DNA from: DASUPK01 sp963763955
Lineage (GTDB): Bacteria; Actinomycetota; Thermoleophilia; Solirubrobacterales; 70-9
DNA length: 64,000 bases
NCBI GenBank assembly: GCA_963763955.1
Contig: CAVXQP010000022.1
Location: 170,000-233,999, forward strand
Reading direction: 5' to 3'
The notes under the pieces: generated by a model
The model's input: only the letters and a program-made list of their open reading frames with translations
Told to the model about the DNA's origin: nothing
The model's database searches: none
Position numbers and translations under genes: made by a program
In this document: piece after piece, positions 26,344 to 34,234 of the stretch
How positions within the stretch are numbered: position 1 is the first letter of the stretch
Layout: every line of letters begins with the position of its first letter

Positions 26344-27487
26344 CAGACTTCACTTTCCCTTCCGCTCCGGACCGAGCCGTCTTCCCGAGGAGTGAGGCCC
26401 GCGGGTTCTGGCCGTTGAGGGCCTCGGCGAGCTTCTCGACCGCGTCGCGTTGCTCCTCGGTCAATTCCTTTGGCACGTCGATCCGGATCCGGTAGTAGAT
26501 GTCGCCGCGACCGTTGCCCTTGGGACGCGGAGGCCCCTCGTTGCGCAGGCGCTGGACCGAGCCATGCTGGGTGCCCGGCGGGATTCGGATGGTCTTGGTC
26601 CCGTCGAGTGTGGGGACCTCGATCTCCGCTCCCTGGATCGCCTCGGCGACGGTCACGGGCAGGTCGACCTCGAGGTTCCCGTCAGGGCGCTGCTTGAACA
26701 CCGGTGACGGCGCGACACGGGTGGTCACGTAGAGATCGCCCCGCGGCCCGCCGCGGTAACCGGACTCGCCCTTGCCGGCGAGCCTGATCCGGCTGCCGTC
26801 GTGGACGCCCGCGGGGATGTTGACGCGGTAGCGCTTGGTCTCCTCCGTGATGCCGCTGCCGTGGCAGGTCGGACATGGGTCGTCGATGATCTCGCCCTGA
26901 CCGCCGCATTCGGGGCACGGCTGGGAGATCGAGAAGAGCCCTTGGCTCTGGGCGTCGATGCCGGTCCCCTCGCACCGTGGGCAGACCCGCGGCGAGGTCC
27001 CGGGCTTCGCGCCGCTGCCGTGGCAGGTCGGACAGGGGCCGGTGGTCGGCACCGAGACGGCGATCTGGGTGCCGTGCATGGCCTGGTCGAACGAGAGGCG
27101 CACCTCGGTCTCCAGGTCGCGTCCGCGCTGCTCGCGCGGCCCCTGCTGACCGCGTCCACGGAAGAACGAGGAGAAGATGTCCCCAAGATCCGAAGCGAAG
27201 CCGCCACCCGGGAAGCCTTCCGCCCCCTGAAAACCCCCGCCGGGGAACCCGGCGCCTCCGAAGCCGGCAAACCCGCCCGCGTCGTACTGCTTGCGCTTCT
27301 CGGGATCGGAGAGCGCGTCGTACGCCTGCTGGATCTCCTTGAAGCGCTCCTCGGCCTCCGCGTCGTCCGGATTGCGATCCGGGTGCCACTTGCGGGCGAG
27401 CTCCCGATATGCCTTCTTGATCTCATCCTGCGAGGCGGACTTGGAGACGCCGAGCACCTCGTAGAAGTCGCGCGGGGCGGTCGCCAT
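26336..27487 (-). CDS. dnaJ: Chaperone DnaJ
   Basis: 383 aa type I Hsp40. J-domain 1-72 with HPD in KWHPDRNPDD, Gly/Phe-rich region about 78-115, then four CxxCxGxG zinc motifs (CPTCHGSG, CPRCEGTG, CPECGGQG, CPTCHGSG) at about 150-220, and the C-terminal substrate-binding domain. The ATG at 27487 overlaps the grpE stop as TAATG. The longer open frame to 27844 is frameshifted grpE, not an extended DnaJ. Confidence 0.96.
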   Translation of the reverse strand: MATAPRDFYEVLGVSKSASQDEIKKAYRELARKWHPDRNPDDAEAEERFKEIQQAYDALSDPEKRKQYDAGGFAGFGGAGFPGGGFQGAEGFPGGGFASDLGDIFSSFFRGRGQQGPREQRGRDLETEVRLSFDQAMHGTQIAVSVPTTGPCPTCHGSGAKPGTSPRVCPRCEGTGIDAQSQGLFSISQPCPECGGQGEIIDDPCPTCHGSGITEETKRYRVNIPAGVHDGSRIRLAGKGESGYRGGPRGDLYVTTRVAPSPVFKQRPDGNLEVDLPVTVAEAIQGAEIEVPTLDGTKTIRIPPGTQHGSVQRLRNEGPPRPKGNGRGDIYYRIRIDVPKELTEEQRDAVEKLAEALNGQNPRASLLGKTARSGAEGKVKSDG

Positions 27488-28121
27488 TACTTGCTCACCA
27501 CCACGCGAGCCGGCCGCAGCACCTGGCCGTCGAGCCGGTAACCCTTCTCGATCGGTCTCAAGGACGACTCCGGACTCGGTCCCCTCGGCCGGCTGGGCCG
27601 AGAGCGCCTCGTGCTGCTCCGGGTCGAACTTCTCGCCCGTCGGATCGAAGGCCTCGACGCCCGCATTGCCGAGCTTGCCGCGAAGCTCATCGAGCACGAG
27701 CTCGACTCCTCGCACCAGCCCCTCGTGCGCCGATGGATCGGCGCCGGACTTGAGCGCGCGCTCTAGGTTGTCGATCACCGGCAGCAGCTGGCGAGCGAGC
27801 TCCGCCTTGCCACGGGCGCGGGCGTCGGAGGTCTCCTTCGACACACGCCTTGCGATAGTTCTCGAAATCAGCTCGCGTTCGCTGGGCCAGCTCGAGGTAC
27901 TCGTCGCGCTCCCGCTTCGCAGCGGTCAACTCGTCGAGATCACGCTCGACCTGATCCGCGGCACCGTTTCCGTCGCCCTCCTCGGCGACGGAGGGGCCGT
28001 CGACCACCTCTGCGTCGACGACCTCCTCCTCGCCCTTCACATCACCCACCACATCACGGGTCGCGCTGTCGCGCGCCCTCGCATCTTCGCGCGCCCTCGC
28101 ATCGCGCTGCTCGTCAGTCAT
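27487..28121 (-). CDS. grpE: Nucleotide exchange factor GrpE, two frameshifts and a repeat-encoded N-terminus
   Basis: A coiled-coil GrpE of about 211 aa is recovered if one base is removed near 27851 (AAGGCGTGTG, restoring KRVSKETSD) and one near 27552 (ACCGATCGAG, restoring ETIEKGYRLDGQVLRPARV). The core ENYRK...LLPVIDNLERAL and the C-terminal beta domain are otherwise normal. Both lesions are single extra G on the minus strand, more like sequencing errors than decay because dnaK, dnaJ and hspR are intact. Residues 7-23 (RDARAREDARARDSATRD region) are encoded by a copy of the dispersed palindrome. The start ATG is 9 nt after dnaK. Confidence 0.85.
28055..28102 (+). repeat. Dispersed bulged palindrome inside grpE
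   Basis: CACGGGTCGCGC, loop TGTC, then GCGCGCCC followed by TCGCAT, with the right-arm 14-mer GCGCGCCCTCGCAT repeated at 28089-28102. The stem is ggg[t]cgcgc/gcgcgccc. The insert length keeps the grpE frame and encodes an Arg/Ala/Asp-rich stretch. Confidence 0.72.
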
Positions 28122-28130
28122 GCGCCCTCC

Positions 28131-30038
28131 CTACGAGGTCTTCTCGTCGTCAACGACCTCCGCGTCCACGACCTCCTCCTCGTCGCCGGCGCCGTTCTGC
28201 GACGCGCCCGCGCCGTCACCGGAGGCCGCGGCCTGCTGATCGGCCGTCTGCGAGTAGATCTCCTCTGAGACCTTCTGGAAGGCCGCCTGCAGCGCGTCGG
28301 AGCGGGATCGGATCTCACCGGCGTCCTCGGAGGTGAGGGAGTCCCTCACGTCCTTGATCGCGGTTTCGATCTCCTTCTTGGCGCTCGCGTCGACCTTGTC
28401 GCCCAGCTCGCCGAGCTGCTTCTCCGCCTGGTAGGCGGCGTTCTCGGCGACGTTGCGGGCCTCGGCCAGCTCACGCTGCTTGCGGTCCTCATCCGCGTGC
28501 GACTCCGCGTCCTTGATCATCTGCTCGACCTCTGACTCGTCGAGGCCCGAGCCGCCCTTGATCTCGATCTTCTGCTCCTTGCCGGTGCCGAGATCCTTGG
28601 CGGAGACGTTGAGGATGCCGTTCGCGTCGATGTCGAAGGTCACCTCGATCTGAGGCATCCCCCGCGGGGCGGGCGGGATGCCCGTGAGCTGGAACTTGCC
28701 CAGGCTCTTGTTGCCGGAGGCCATCTCGCGCTCACCCTGGAGCACGTGGACCTCCACCGAGGGCTGGTTGTCCTCGGCGGTCGAGAAGATCTCCGACTTC
28801 TTGGTCGGGATCGTGGTGTTGCGCTCGATCAACTTGGTCATCACTCCGCCCTTGGTCTCGATGCCGAGCGTGAGCGGGGTGACGTCGAGCAGCAGCACAT
28901 CCTTGACGTCGCCGGCCAGCACGCCCGCCTGGATGGCGGCGCCGATCGCGACGACCTCATCGGGGTTGACGCCCTGGTGCGGGTCCTTGCCGGTCAGCTC
29001 CTTGACCTTCTCCTGGACCGCGGGCATGCGGGTCATTCCGCCCACCAGCACGACGTGGTCGATGTCGGTGTCCGCGTCGGAGAGGGCCTGCTTCACGGGA
29101 CCGACCACCCGCTCGAGCAGATCCGAGGTGAGCTCGGAGAGCTTCGCCCGGGTCAGCTTGATGTCGAGGTGCTTCGGGCCCGCGTCCGTCGCCGTGATGA
29201 ACGGCAGGTTGATCTGCGTCTCCTGCGTCGTGGAGAGCTCGATCTTCGCCTTCTCGGCGGCCTCGTAGAGGCGCTGCAGGGAGTTCTTGTCCTGCGAGAG
29301 GTCGACTCCCTGGTCGCGCTTGAACTCGGCGACCAGCCACTCGACGATCGCCTTGTCCCAGTTGTCGCCACCGAGGTGGTTGTCACCCGCGGTCGACTTG
29401 ACCTCGAAGACGCCGTCGCCGATCTCCAGCACGGAGACGTCGAAGGTGCCGCCACCGAGGTCGAAGACGAGGATCGTCTGGTCGGACTCCTTGTCGAGCC
29501 CGTAGGCGAGCGAGGCGGCGGTCGGCTCGTTGATGATGCGCTTGACGTCGAGGCCGGCGATCTTGCCTGCGTCCTTGGTCGCCTGGCGCTGGTCGTCGTT
29601 GAAGTAGGCCGGGACGGTGATCACGGCTGAGTCGACGGGCTCGCCGAGCTTCGCCTCCGCGTCCGCCTTGAGCTTCTGCAGGATCATCGCCGAAATCTCG
29701 GGCGGGGAGTACTGCTTGCCGTCCACATCGATGCGGACGTCGCCATTCGGGCCGGCGACGACCTTGTACGGGACGATCGTCTCCTCCTCCTTCACCTCGG
29801 ACTCCTTGCGACCCATGAAGCGCTTGATCGAGAAGATGGTCTTCTCGGGATTCATCACCGCCTGCCGCTTGGCGACGGTGCCGACCAGGCGCTCGCCAGA
29901 GTCGGTGAAAGCGACGACCGAGGGAGTCGTCCGGCCGCCCTCTGCGTTCTCGATGATCTCGGGCTCGCCACCCTCCATGGCCGCCATGGCCGAGTTGGTG
30001 GTGCCCAGATCGATTCCTATCGTCTTTGCCACTGTCAT
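28131..30038 (-). CDS. dnaK: Chaperone DnaK
   Basis: 635 aa Hsp70. The ATPase domain begins TIGIDLGTTNSAMAAMEGG, with phosphate-2 loop VFDLGGGTFDVSVL (about 170-183) and GGMTRMPAVQ (about 315). The substrate domain and helical lid end in an acidic EEEVVDAEVVDDEKTS tail; the grpE N-terminal region has a similar EEEVVDAEVVDG run. The ATG at 30038 is chosen for its GGAGG 4 nt upstream. First gene of the heat-shock operon. Confidence 0.97.
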   Translation of the reverse strand: MTVAKTIGIDLGTTNSAMAAMEGGEPEIIENAEGGRTTPSVVAFTDSGERLVGTVAKRQAVMNPEKTIFSIKRFMGRKESEVKEEETIVPYKVVAGPNGDVRIDVDGKQYSPPEISAMILQKLKADAEAKLGEPVDSAVITVPAYFNDDQRQATKDAGKIAGLDVKRIINEPTAASLAYGLDKESDQTILVFDLGGGTFDVSVLEIGDGVFEVKSTAGDNHLGGDNWDKAIVEWLVAEFKRDQGVDLSQDKNSLQRLYEAAEKAKIELSTTQETQINLPFITATDAGPKHLDIKLTRAKLSELTSDLLERVVGPVKQALSDADTDIDHVVLVGGMTRMPAVQEKVKELTGKDPHQGVNPDEVVAIGAAIQAGVLAGDVKDVLLLDVTPLTLGIETKGGVMTKLIERNTTIPTKKSEIFSTAEDNQPSVEVHVLQGEREMASGNKSLGKFQLTGIPPAPRGMPQIEVTFDIDANGILNVSAKDLGTGKEQKIEIKGGSGLDESEVEQMIKDAESHADEDRKQRELAEARNVAENAAYQAEKQLGELGDKVDASAKKEIETAIKDVRDSLTSEDAGEIRSRSDALQAAFQKVSEEIYSQTADQQAAASGDGAGASQNGAGDEEEVVDAEVVDDEKTS

Positions 30039-30090
30039 TCCTCCAAAGCTTTGTCTGTTCTCGGATTCCTGGGCTTCAGCATAGCGGCCC

Positions 30091-30100
30091 AAGAAATCTA
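30091..30100. promoter_or_regulatory. Decamer shared by dnaK and clpB upstream regions
   Basis: AAGAAATCTA on the + strand (TAGATTTCTT in the direction of dnaK), 53-62 nt before the dnaK ATG. An imperfect palindrome CTGAGCGAGCTCAG (30127-30140) lies farther upstream. Confidence 0.45.
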
Positions 30101-30136
30101 AGTGGCAGTACGGCAGATATCAGCGGCTGAGCGAGC

Positions 30137-31513
30137 TCAGGCATCGACTTCGGCGGCGCGCACCGCTTCGGATGCACGCGGCGCCGTTGCGGCGCTTCGG
30201 GCCTTGGGTGTGGCGGGGGCCTGCTCTTGCGCCCGGCGCCCGAAGCGACGAGCCCAGCGGCGGATCGGCTGCTCGACGAAGCGGGCCGAGACGTAGCCGT
30301 AGGCCACGCTGAGGGGTACCACGCCAACAACCCAGATGACCAGGGCGCGAGCCGAGCCGTCGAATGGGGCTCCAATCCACCAGAAGAGGATCCACATGAA
30401 AACCGCGTGGATCAGGAAGACCCCGTAAGAGATGTCGCCGAGGCGACGGGCGAAGGTGGAGCGGAAAGGGGAGCGCAGTCGGGACAGGCTGAGGGCGACC
30501 ATGGCCGCTGCGATCGCGCCGATGTACGCGAGGGAGAGTGGGATGTCACGTTCCGCCGCGAGCGCAGCCTGGATGGGGTCATTGCCGACCGCGTGGAGGC
30601 GCGAGAAGTAGGCGCAGACGGCGATTGCGGCGATCGATGCGGCGAGGGCCGGACGCGCCGCGCGGGCGACGGCCTCCGCGCTGAAGCGTCGGGGTAGGTT
30701 GACATAGGCCCAGGCAGCCGTCATCCCGGCGCCGAAAGCGTAGGCCCAGGCGGGGAGCTGGTCAGTGGCGGCGAAGTTCAGCTCGGCGGCGCGGTCGGCG
30801 CTGACGTCCAGGCCGAAGATGCCAGTGATCTCCTCGAGGTTGGCGAACCCGAGCCGCCAGCCAACGGAGATCGCCGCGGCGATCGCCAGGCCGAGCAACG
30901 GGCGCCTGCAGTAGGCGGACGCGATGAGCGGCAGGAGGATGTAGAAGCCGATCTCTAGGGTGAGCGTCCAGACCGGCGGGTCGATCCCGAAACCGAGTTG
31001 AGAACCGGAGTGGAAGATGGTCGCCCAGGTGCCCTGCCCGGCGAGGGTCACGATCGTCTCCGACAAGCCGGGGAATGGCCTGGTTGGACCCGCTGCGATC
31101 AGGATCAGGATCAGGACGATCAGCATCGTGATCCAGTAGGCCGGCAGGAGCCGCGCCGCCCGCCTGATCGCGTAACCGCCGACGCTGCCGAACTCGCCAT
31201 CGCGCGCAACGGTTGGAAGAAAGACCACGAACCCGCTGATAATGAAGAGGATCGAGACCAGCCAGGGACCGAAAGCGGCAATCAGCTTGTCTCCCCGGTC
31301 GCCTTCCGTCCCGGTGATGAGCCCCGCGGACAGGATCACGTGCGAGCCCATGATCGCGAAGATCGCGAAGGCGCGGTAACCGTCGAACTCCGGCACCACG
31401 GGGATCCCATGAGCGGAGCGGTCCTGCTTGCCCGGATCAGCGAGCGGAGTGAGCTTGTGCTCGTGATGTCGCTCGGTCGCTGCGACCGCGACTGTCGCTC
31501 CCTGATCAGCCAT
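30137..31513 (-). CDS. Acyltransferase 3 family membrane protein
   Basis: 458 aa integral membrane protein of the OafA/acyltransferase-3 family, which O-acylates surface sugars. It starts with a soluble N-terminus followed by the family opening VPEFDGYRAFAIFAIMGSHV (His of the catalytic RxxxD...H region), then about ten hydrophobic segments and an Arg/Ala-rich tail. Start ATG 31513 (MADQGATVAV) is chosen because the ATG-proximal DNA farther upstream is a terminator hairpin. The acceptor sugar is unknown. Confidence 0.85.
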   Translation of the reverse strand: MADQGATVAVAATERHHEHKLTPLADPGKQDRSAHGIPVVPEFDGYRAFAIFAIMGSHVILSAGLITGTEGDRGDKLIAAFGPWLVSILFIISGFVVFLPTVARDGEFGSVGGYAIRRAARLLPAYWITMLIVLILILIAAGPTRPFPGLSETIVTLAGQGTWATIFHSGSQLGFGIDPPVWTLTLEIGFYILLPLIASAYCRRPLLGLAIAAAISVGWRLGFANLEEITGIFGLDVSADRAAELNFAATDQLPAWAYAFGAGMTAAWAYVNLPRRFSAEAVARAARPALAASIAAIAVCAYFSRLHAVGNDPIQAALAAERDIPLSLAYIGAIAAAMVALSLSRLRSPFRSTFARRLGDISYGVFLIHAVFMWILFWWIGAPFDGSARALVIWVVGVVPLSVAYGYVSARFVEQPIRRWARRFGRRAQEQAPATPKARSAATAPRASEAVRAAEVDA

Positions 31514-31531
31514 TGCACTAAGTATGGAAGG

Positions 31532-31565
31532 AAAGAGAGGCCGGGCGCATGCCCGGCCTCTCTTT
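31532..31565. terminator. Strong bidirectional-type hairpin
   Basis: A 15-bp perfect stem AAAGAGAGGCCGGGC/GCCCGGCCTCTCTTT with a GCAT loop. In the leftward direction it is followed by a pyrimidine-rich TTTCCTTCC stretch, fitting a terminator for the secreted EEP-family gene that ends at 31587. It lies only 18 nt upstream of the acyltransferase ATG. Confidence 0.85.
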
Positions 31566-31586
31566 GCAGCTATCCACAAACCAGCA

Positions 31587-32843
31587 CTACTTGATCTGGA
31601 GGCGGCTCCAGACACCGAAGTGGTCCGAGGACCACAGGCCGTTCGCGTAGGTGGTGGTCAGGCCACCCTTCTTGAACTTGACCTTCTTACTGTTGGACAT
31701 GATGTGGTCCACCCGGTGGGTGATCCCGGCGGTGCTCGGATCGTTCAGGTTCGAGTCCTCGATGCAGCACCCGAACGGAGGCGGCGTAAGCGCACGCTCG
31801 CTCCAGCCGCCGGCTAGCAGTGCCCGGTACGCGAGCGCATCGCCCGGGTCCACCTGGTCGCCGTGCACCGGTGAATCGGAGTTGAAGTCGCCGATCAGAA
31901 GCGTCGGCAGCTTCGAGCTGGTCGGACCGTCCGGGGCGATCAGCTGCTTGGCCTGAGCCTCGCGGATCCCGCCCTTCGGGTAGGTCTTGCCGTCACTGCC
32001 CGTGTTGCTGGCAGCACTGTCGAATGCCTCCAGGTGACTGTCGACGACGTGAACCTTTTTGCCGTGGACCTTGGCGTCGACCGCGGCCCAGCCGCGGGTC
32101 ACGTCGACGTTGAGGACACCGCCGACCTTGACGCGCAGCAGCGTGTTGAACGTGCCGCTGCTCGCGTTGCCGATCTTGACGCCCTTATGGACCAGGATCG
32201 CGTCGCGCATGGTGAGCCGCTCGTTGTGGCACTGGGCCGGACACGCACCGAGCCCTCCCGAGCCCTGGTTGACCGGCAGCTCATAGTCGAACTCGGTCTT
32301 GACGACCGCGATCCTGTACTGCAGCGGCTTGTTCTTCTTCTTAGCAGCGCTTGCGCTGCCCTTCTTCCCCTTCTTGCCGCCCTTGTTGAGCTGAGCGAGC
32401 AAATCGCTGAGGAAATCGCCGCCGGCAGGATCCGTCTGCGTCGCCTCGGGATGGTTGGTGAGTGCCGGTGTCAGGCTGTACGGGCCGGTCCGCCACCAAG
32501 CCGCCTCCTGAAGCCCGACGATGTCGGGCTTCGCCTTCTGGATCTCCTTGGCCAACAGCCCGGCGCGGACCGAGGGGAACTTGGTCCGGTGCACCTGCTG
32601 CTCGATTTGGTAGGCCGCGTCGACGGCGCCGTCCACGTCGGGGGCGTTGAGCGCCGGACTCAGGTCCGCCCCGAGATAGAGGTTCCGGGTCATCACGGTG
32701 AGCTGATGACCGCCCTTGCTTGACTTGCCCTTGGCGTCGGCGACGCCCGGGAGCAGCGTCAGGCTGAGGGCTGCAACCAGCCCCATGACCAACGCCAGAC
32801 CCATGCGCCCCCGCTTCCGCGGGCGCCGATATGCGTGACTCAA
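31587..32843 (-). CDS. Secreted endonuclease/exonuclease/phosphatase-family protein
   Basis: 418 aa exported protein of the EEP (DNase I-like) superfamily. N-terminal twin-Arg-rich head and hydrophobic segment (RGRMGLALVMGLVAALSLTLLPGVADA), then TVMTRNLYLGADLSP (EEP strand 1 with Asn), KPDIVGLQEAAWW (catalytic Glu), VDSHLEAFD, LLIGDFNSD (Asp-Asn) and a C-terminal SDHFGVWSRL (Asp-His). The active-site set is complete, but the substrate (nucleic acid, phosphoinositide or sphingomyelin-like lipid) cannot be told. TTG 32843 is chosen as start because AAAGGAG lies 5 nt before it. Confidence 0.82.
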   Translation of the reverse strand: MSHAYRRPRKRGRMGLALVMGLVAALSLTLLPGVADAKGKSSKGGHQLTVMTRNLYLGADLSPALNAPDVDGAVDAAYQIEQQVHRTKFPSVRAGLLAKEIQKAKPDIVGLQEAAWWRTGPYSLTPALTNHPEATQTDPAGGDFLSDLLAQLNKGGKKGKKGSASAAKKKNKPLQYRIAVVKTEFDYELPVNQGSGGLGACPAQCHNERLTMRDAILVHKGVKIGNASSGTFNTLLRVKVGGVLNVDVTRGWAAVDAKVHGKKVHVVDSHLEAFDSAASNTGSDGKTYPKGGIREAQAKQLIAPDGPTSSKLPTLLIGDFNSDSPVHGDQVDPGDALAYRALLAGGWSERALTPPPFGCCIEDSNLNDPSTAGITHRVDHIMSNSKKVKFKKGGLTTTYANGLWSSDHFGVWSRLQIK

Positions 32844-32980
32844 CGAAACTCCTTTCGGTGGGGGCCCCTCGTCCCACGCGTCGGTGCGTGCGGAGCCCTC
32901 GACTCCTCTCTCTGCCGCTAACAACCGAATTCGGCGCATAGTTGCGGGCGATACGGCGATCTCCCGCAGAATCGTAGGTA

Positions 32981-33373
32981 CTACTGACCGGTGCCGGCCA
33001 CCTGGGCGACGAAGGTGGCCACCTCGTCGGCCTGCTGGCCGCTGAGCACGCCCTTGGGCATGCGACCCGCTATCCCGTTGTTGATGGCGCTGAGGACACG
33101 CGGCTTGATGGTGGCCGGGTCCGGGGCGCTGGCGCTGGGCGGGGCCAGGAGCTCGTCCAGGTTCGGCCCCACGACCCCGTCGGTGCCCGCCTTGGCCAGG
33201 GTGTGGCAGGCACCGCAGTTGGTCACGAACAGGTCCTTGCCGGGCTGCAGGCTGGCCGCGACCTCGTCCGGAGAAGAGCTCTGAGAGCCCTGGTGGGTGT
33301 ATGCCCAAGCCGGGACCCCGACCCCCAGGAGCAACACGACCAGCCCGAAGATGACGAAGGTGCTCCGCTTCAT
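32981..33373 (-). CDS. Membrane-anchored class I cytochrome c
   Basis: 130 aa protein. An N-terminal membrane/signal helix (TFVIFGLVVLLLGVGVPAWAY, about residues 5-25) precedes a mono-heme domain with the CxxCH site NCGACHTL and a distal Met in RMPKGVLSGQQADEVATFVAQ. It probably transfers electrons on the outer face of the membrane. The ATG overlaps the endonuclease III stop (ATGA), an unusual partner. Confidence 0.88.
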   Translation of the reverse strand: MKRSTFVIFGLVVLLLGVGVPAWAYTHQGSQSSSPDEVAASLQPGKDLFVTNCGACHTLAKAGTDGVVGPNLDELLAPPSASAPDPATIKPRVLSAINNGIAGRMPKGVLSGQQADEVATFVAQVAGTGQ

Positions 33374-34143
33374 TTCGCGCGCCGGAGCATATTGGTCCTG
33401 TTGTCGCGGTACCACGGGCACATGCGGCGCAGCGCGCACTCCCTGCACCGCGGACGGGGGCGGCAAATTGCCCGTCCGTGCCGGATCAGGTTGATGTGGA
33501 GCTCGTAGGCGTCCTCGGGTGGAGTGATCGCGAGCATCTCGTCGTGCGCCTCTTCGAAGGACGCATTCGCCCTGAACAGGCCGAGTCGCCCGCCCACCCG
33601 CTTGACGTGCACGTCCACCGGGATCTCCGGTCGCCCGAAGGTGAACAGCAGGACCACGGCGGCGGTCTTTCGTCCCACCCCCGGGAGGCCTGTGAGGAAG
33701 CCGAGCGCCTCGTCTCGCGGAGCTTCGGCCAGCCAGTCGAGGTCGGGGTGGTCTCCGAGGCGGCCGAGGATCTCCTGGATGCGGGGCGCCTTGGTCGGGC
33801 TCAGTCCTCCCGGCTTAATGGCCGCCTCGACCTCCTCCGTCGGCGCGTCGCGGACCGCCTCCCAGGTCGGGAAGCGCTCGCGGAGCCGAGCGTAGGCGAC
33901 GTCGCGATTGTGGTCGTTCGTGTTCTGGGAGAGCACACCTCGGACCAGCTCGGCGATCGGATGTCCGTGCGGCTCGTTGACCGGCTGCCCGTAGATCTCG
34001 CGTAGGCGATCGAGGATCGCGAGCACCCGCCGGCGAGGCGGCCGCTTCCAGCTCGGATCGCGTTTCGGTATGCGCGGGGGGGTCCCGGGAGGGAGCGTCG
34101 CGGTCCTGCCATCGGCGAGCTTGACCTTGCTGGGTAGGGGCAC
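33370..34143 (-). CDS. nth: Endonuclease III-like DNA glycosylase
   Basis: 257 aa HhH-GPD protein. The helix-hairpin-helix TGLPGVGRKTAAVVLLF contains the catalytic Lys, followed by the catalytic Asp in IPVDVHVKRVGGRLGL and a C-terminal four-Cys Fe-S loop (CRPRPRCRECALRRMC; the first gap is five residues against six in E. coli Nth). A basic N-terminal arm of about 40 residues precedes the fold. It repairs oxidised pyrimidines by family. GTG 34143 is taken as start; upstream sequence is the nested palindromic repeat. Confidence 0.88.
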   Translation of the reverse strand: MPLPSKVKLADGRTATLPPGTPPRIPKRDPSWKRPPRRRVLAILDRLREIYGQPVNEPHGHPIAELVRGVLSQNTNDHNRDVAYARLRERFPTWEAVRDAPTEEVEAAIKPGGLSPTKAPRIQEILGRLGDHPDLDWLAEAPRDEALGFLTGLPGVGRKTAAVVLLFTFGRPEIPVDVHVKRVGGRLGLFRANASFEEAHDEMLAITPPEDAYELHINLIRHGRAICRPRPRCRECALRRMCPWYRDNRTNMLRRAK

Positions 34144-34152
34144 GCACTCATT

Positions 34153-34218
34153 AAACGGGTTGCCCGCCGTCAAACGGGTGGCGCCTACGGCCGCCCCCTC
34201 GCAGGACACCCTCGCATC
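34153..34218 (+). repeat. Nested pair of dispersed palindromes
   Basis: The outer copy is AAACGGGTTGCCCGCC (from 34153) and GGACACCCTCGCAT (34204-34217). It is interrupted in its loop by a complete inner copy, AAACGGGTGGCGCC...GGCCGCCCCCTCGCA (34172-34203). It fills the space between divergent nth and the hydrolase gene. Confidence 0.72.
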
Positions 34219-34234
34219 TAATGTCCGCGCCACC

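Noticed and set aside
27690..27844. Extended DnaJ N-terminus as one 502-aa GrpE-DnaJ fusion protein
   Set aside because: The fusion frame breaks the GrpE C-terminal domain; correcting one base gives a normal GrpE stop overlapping a normal DnaJ start (TAATG).
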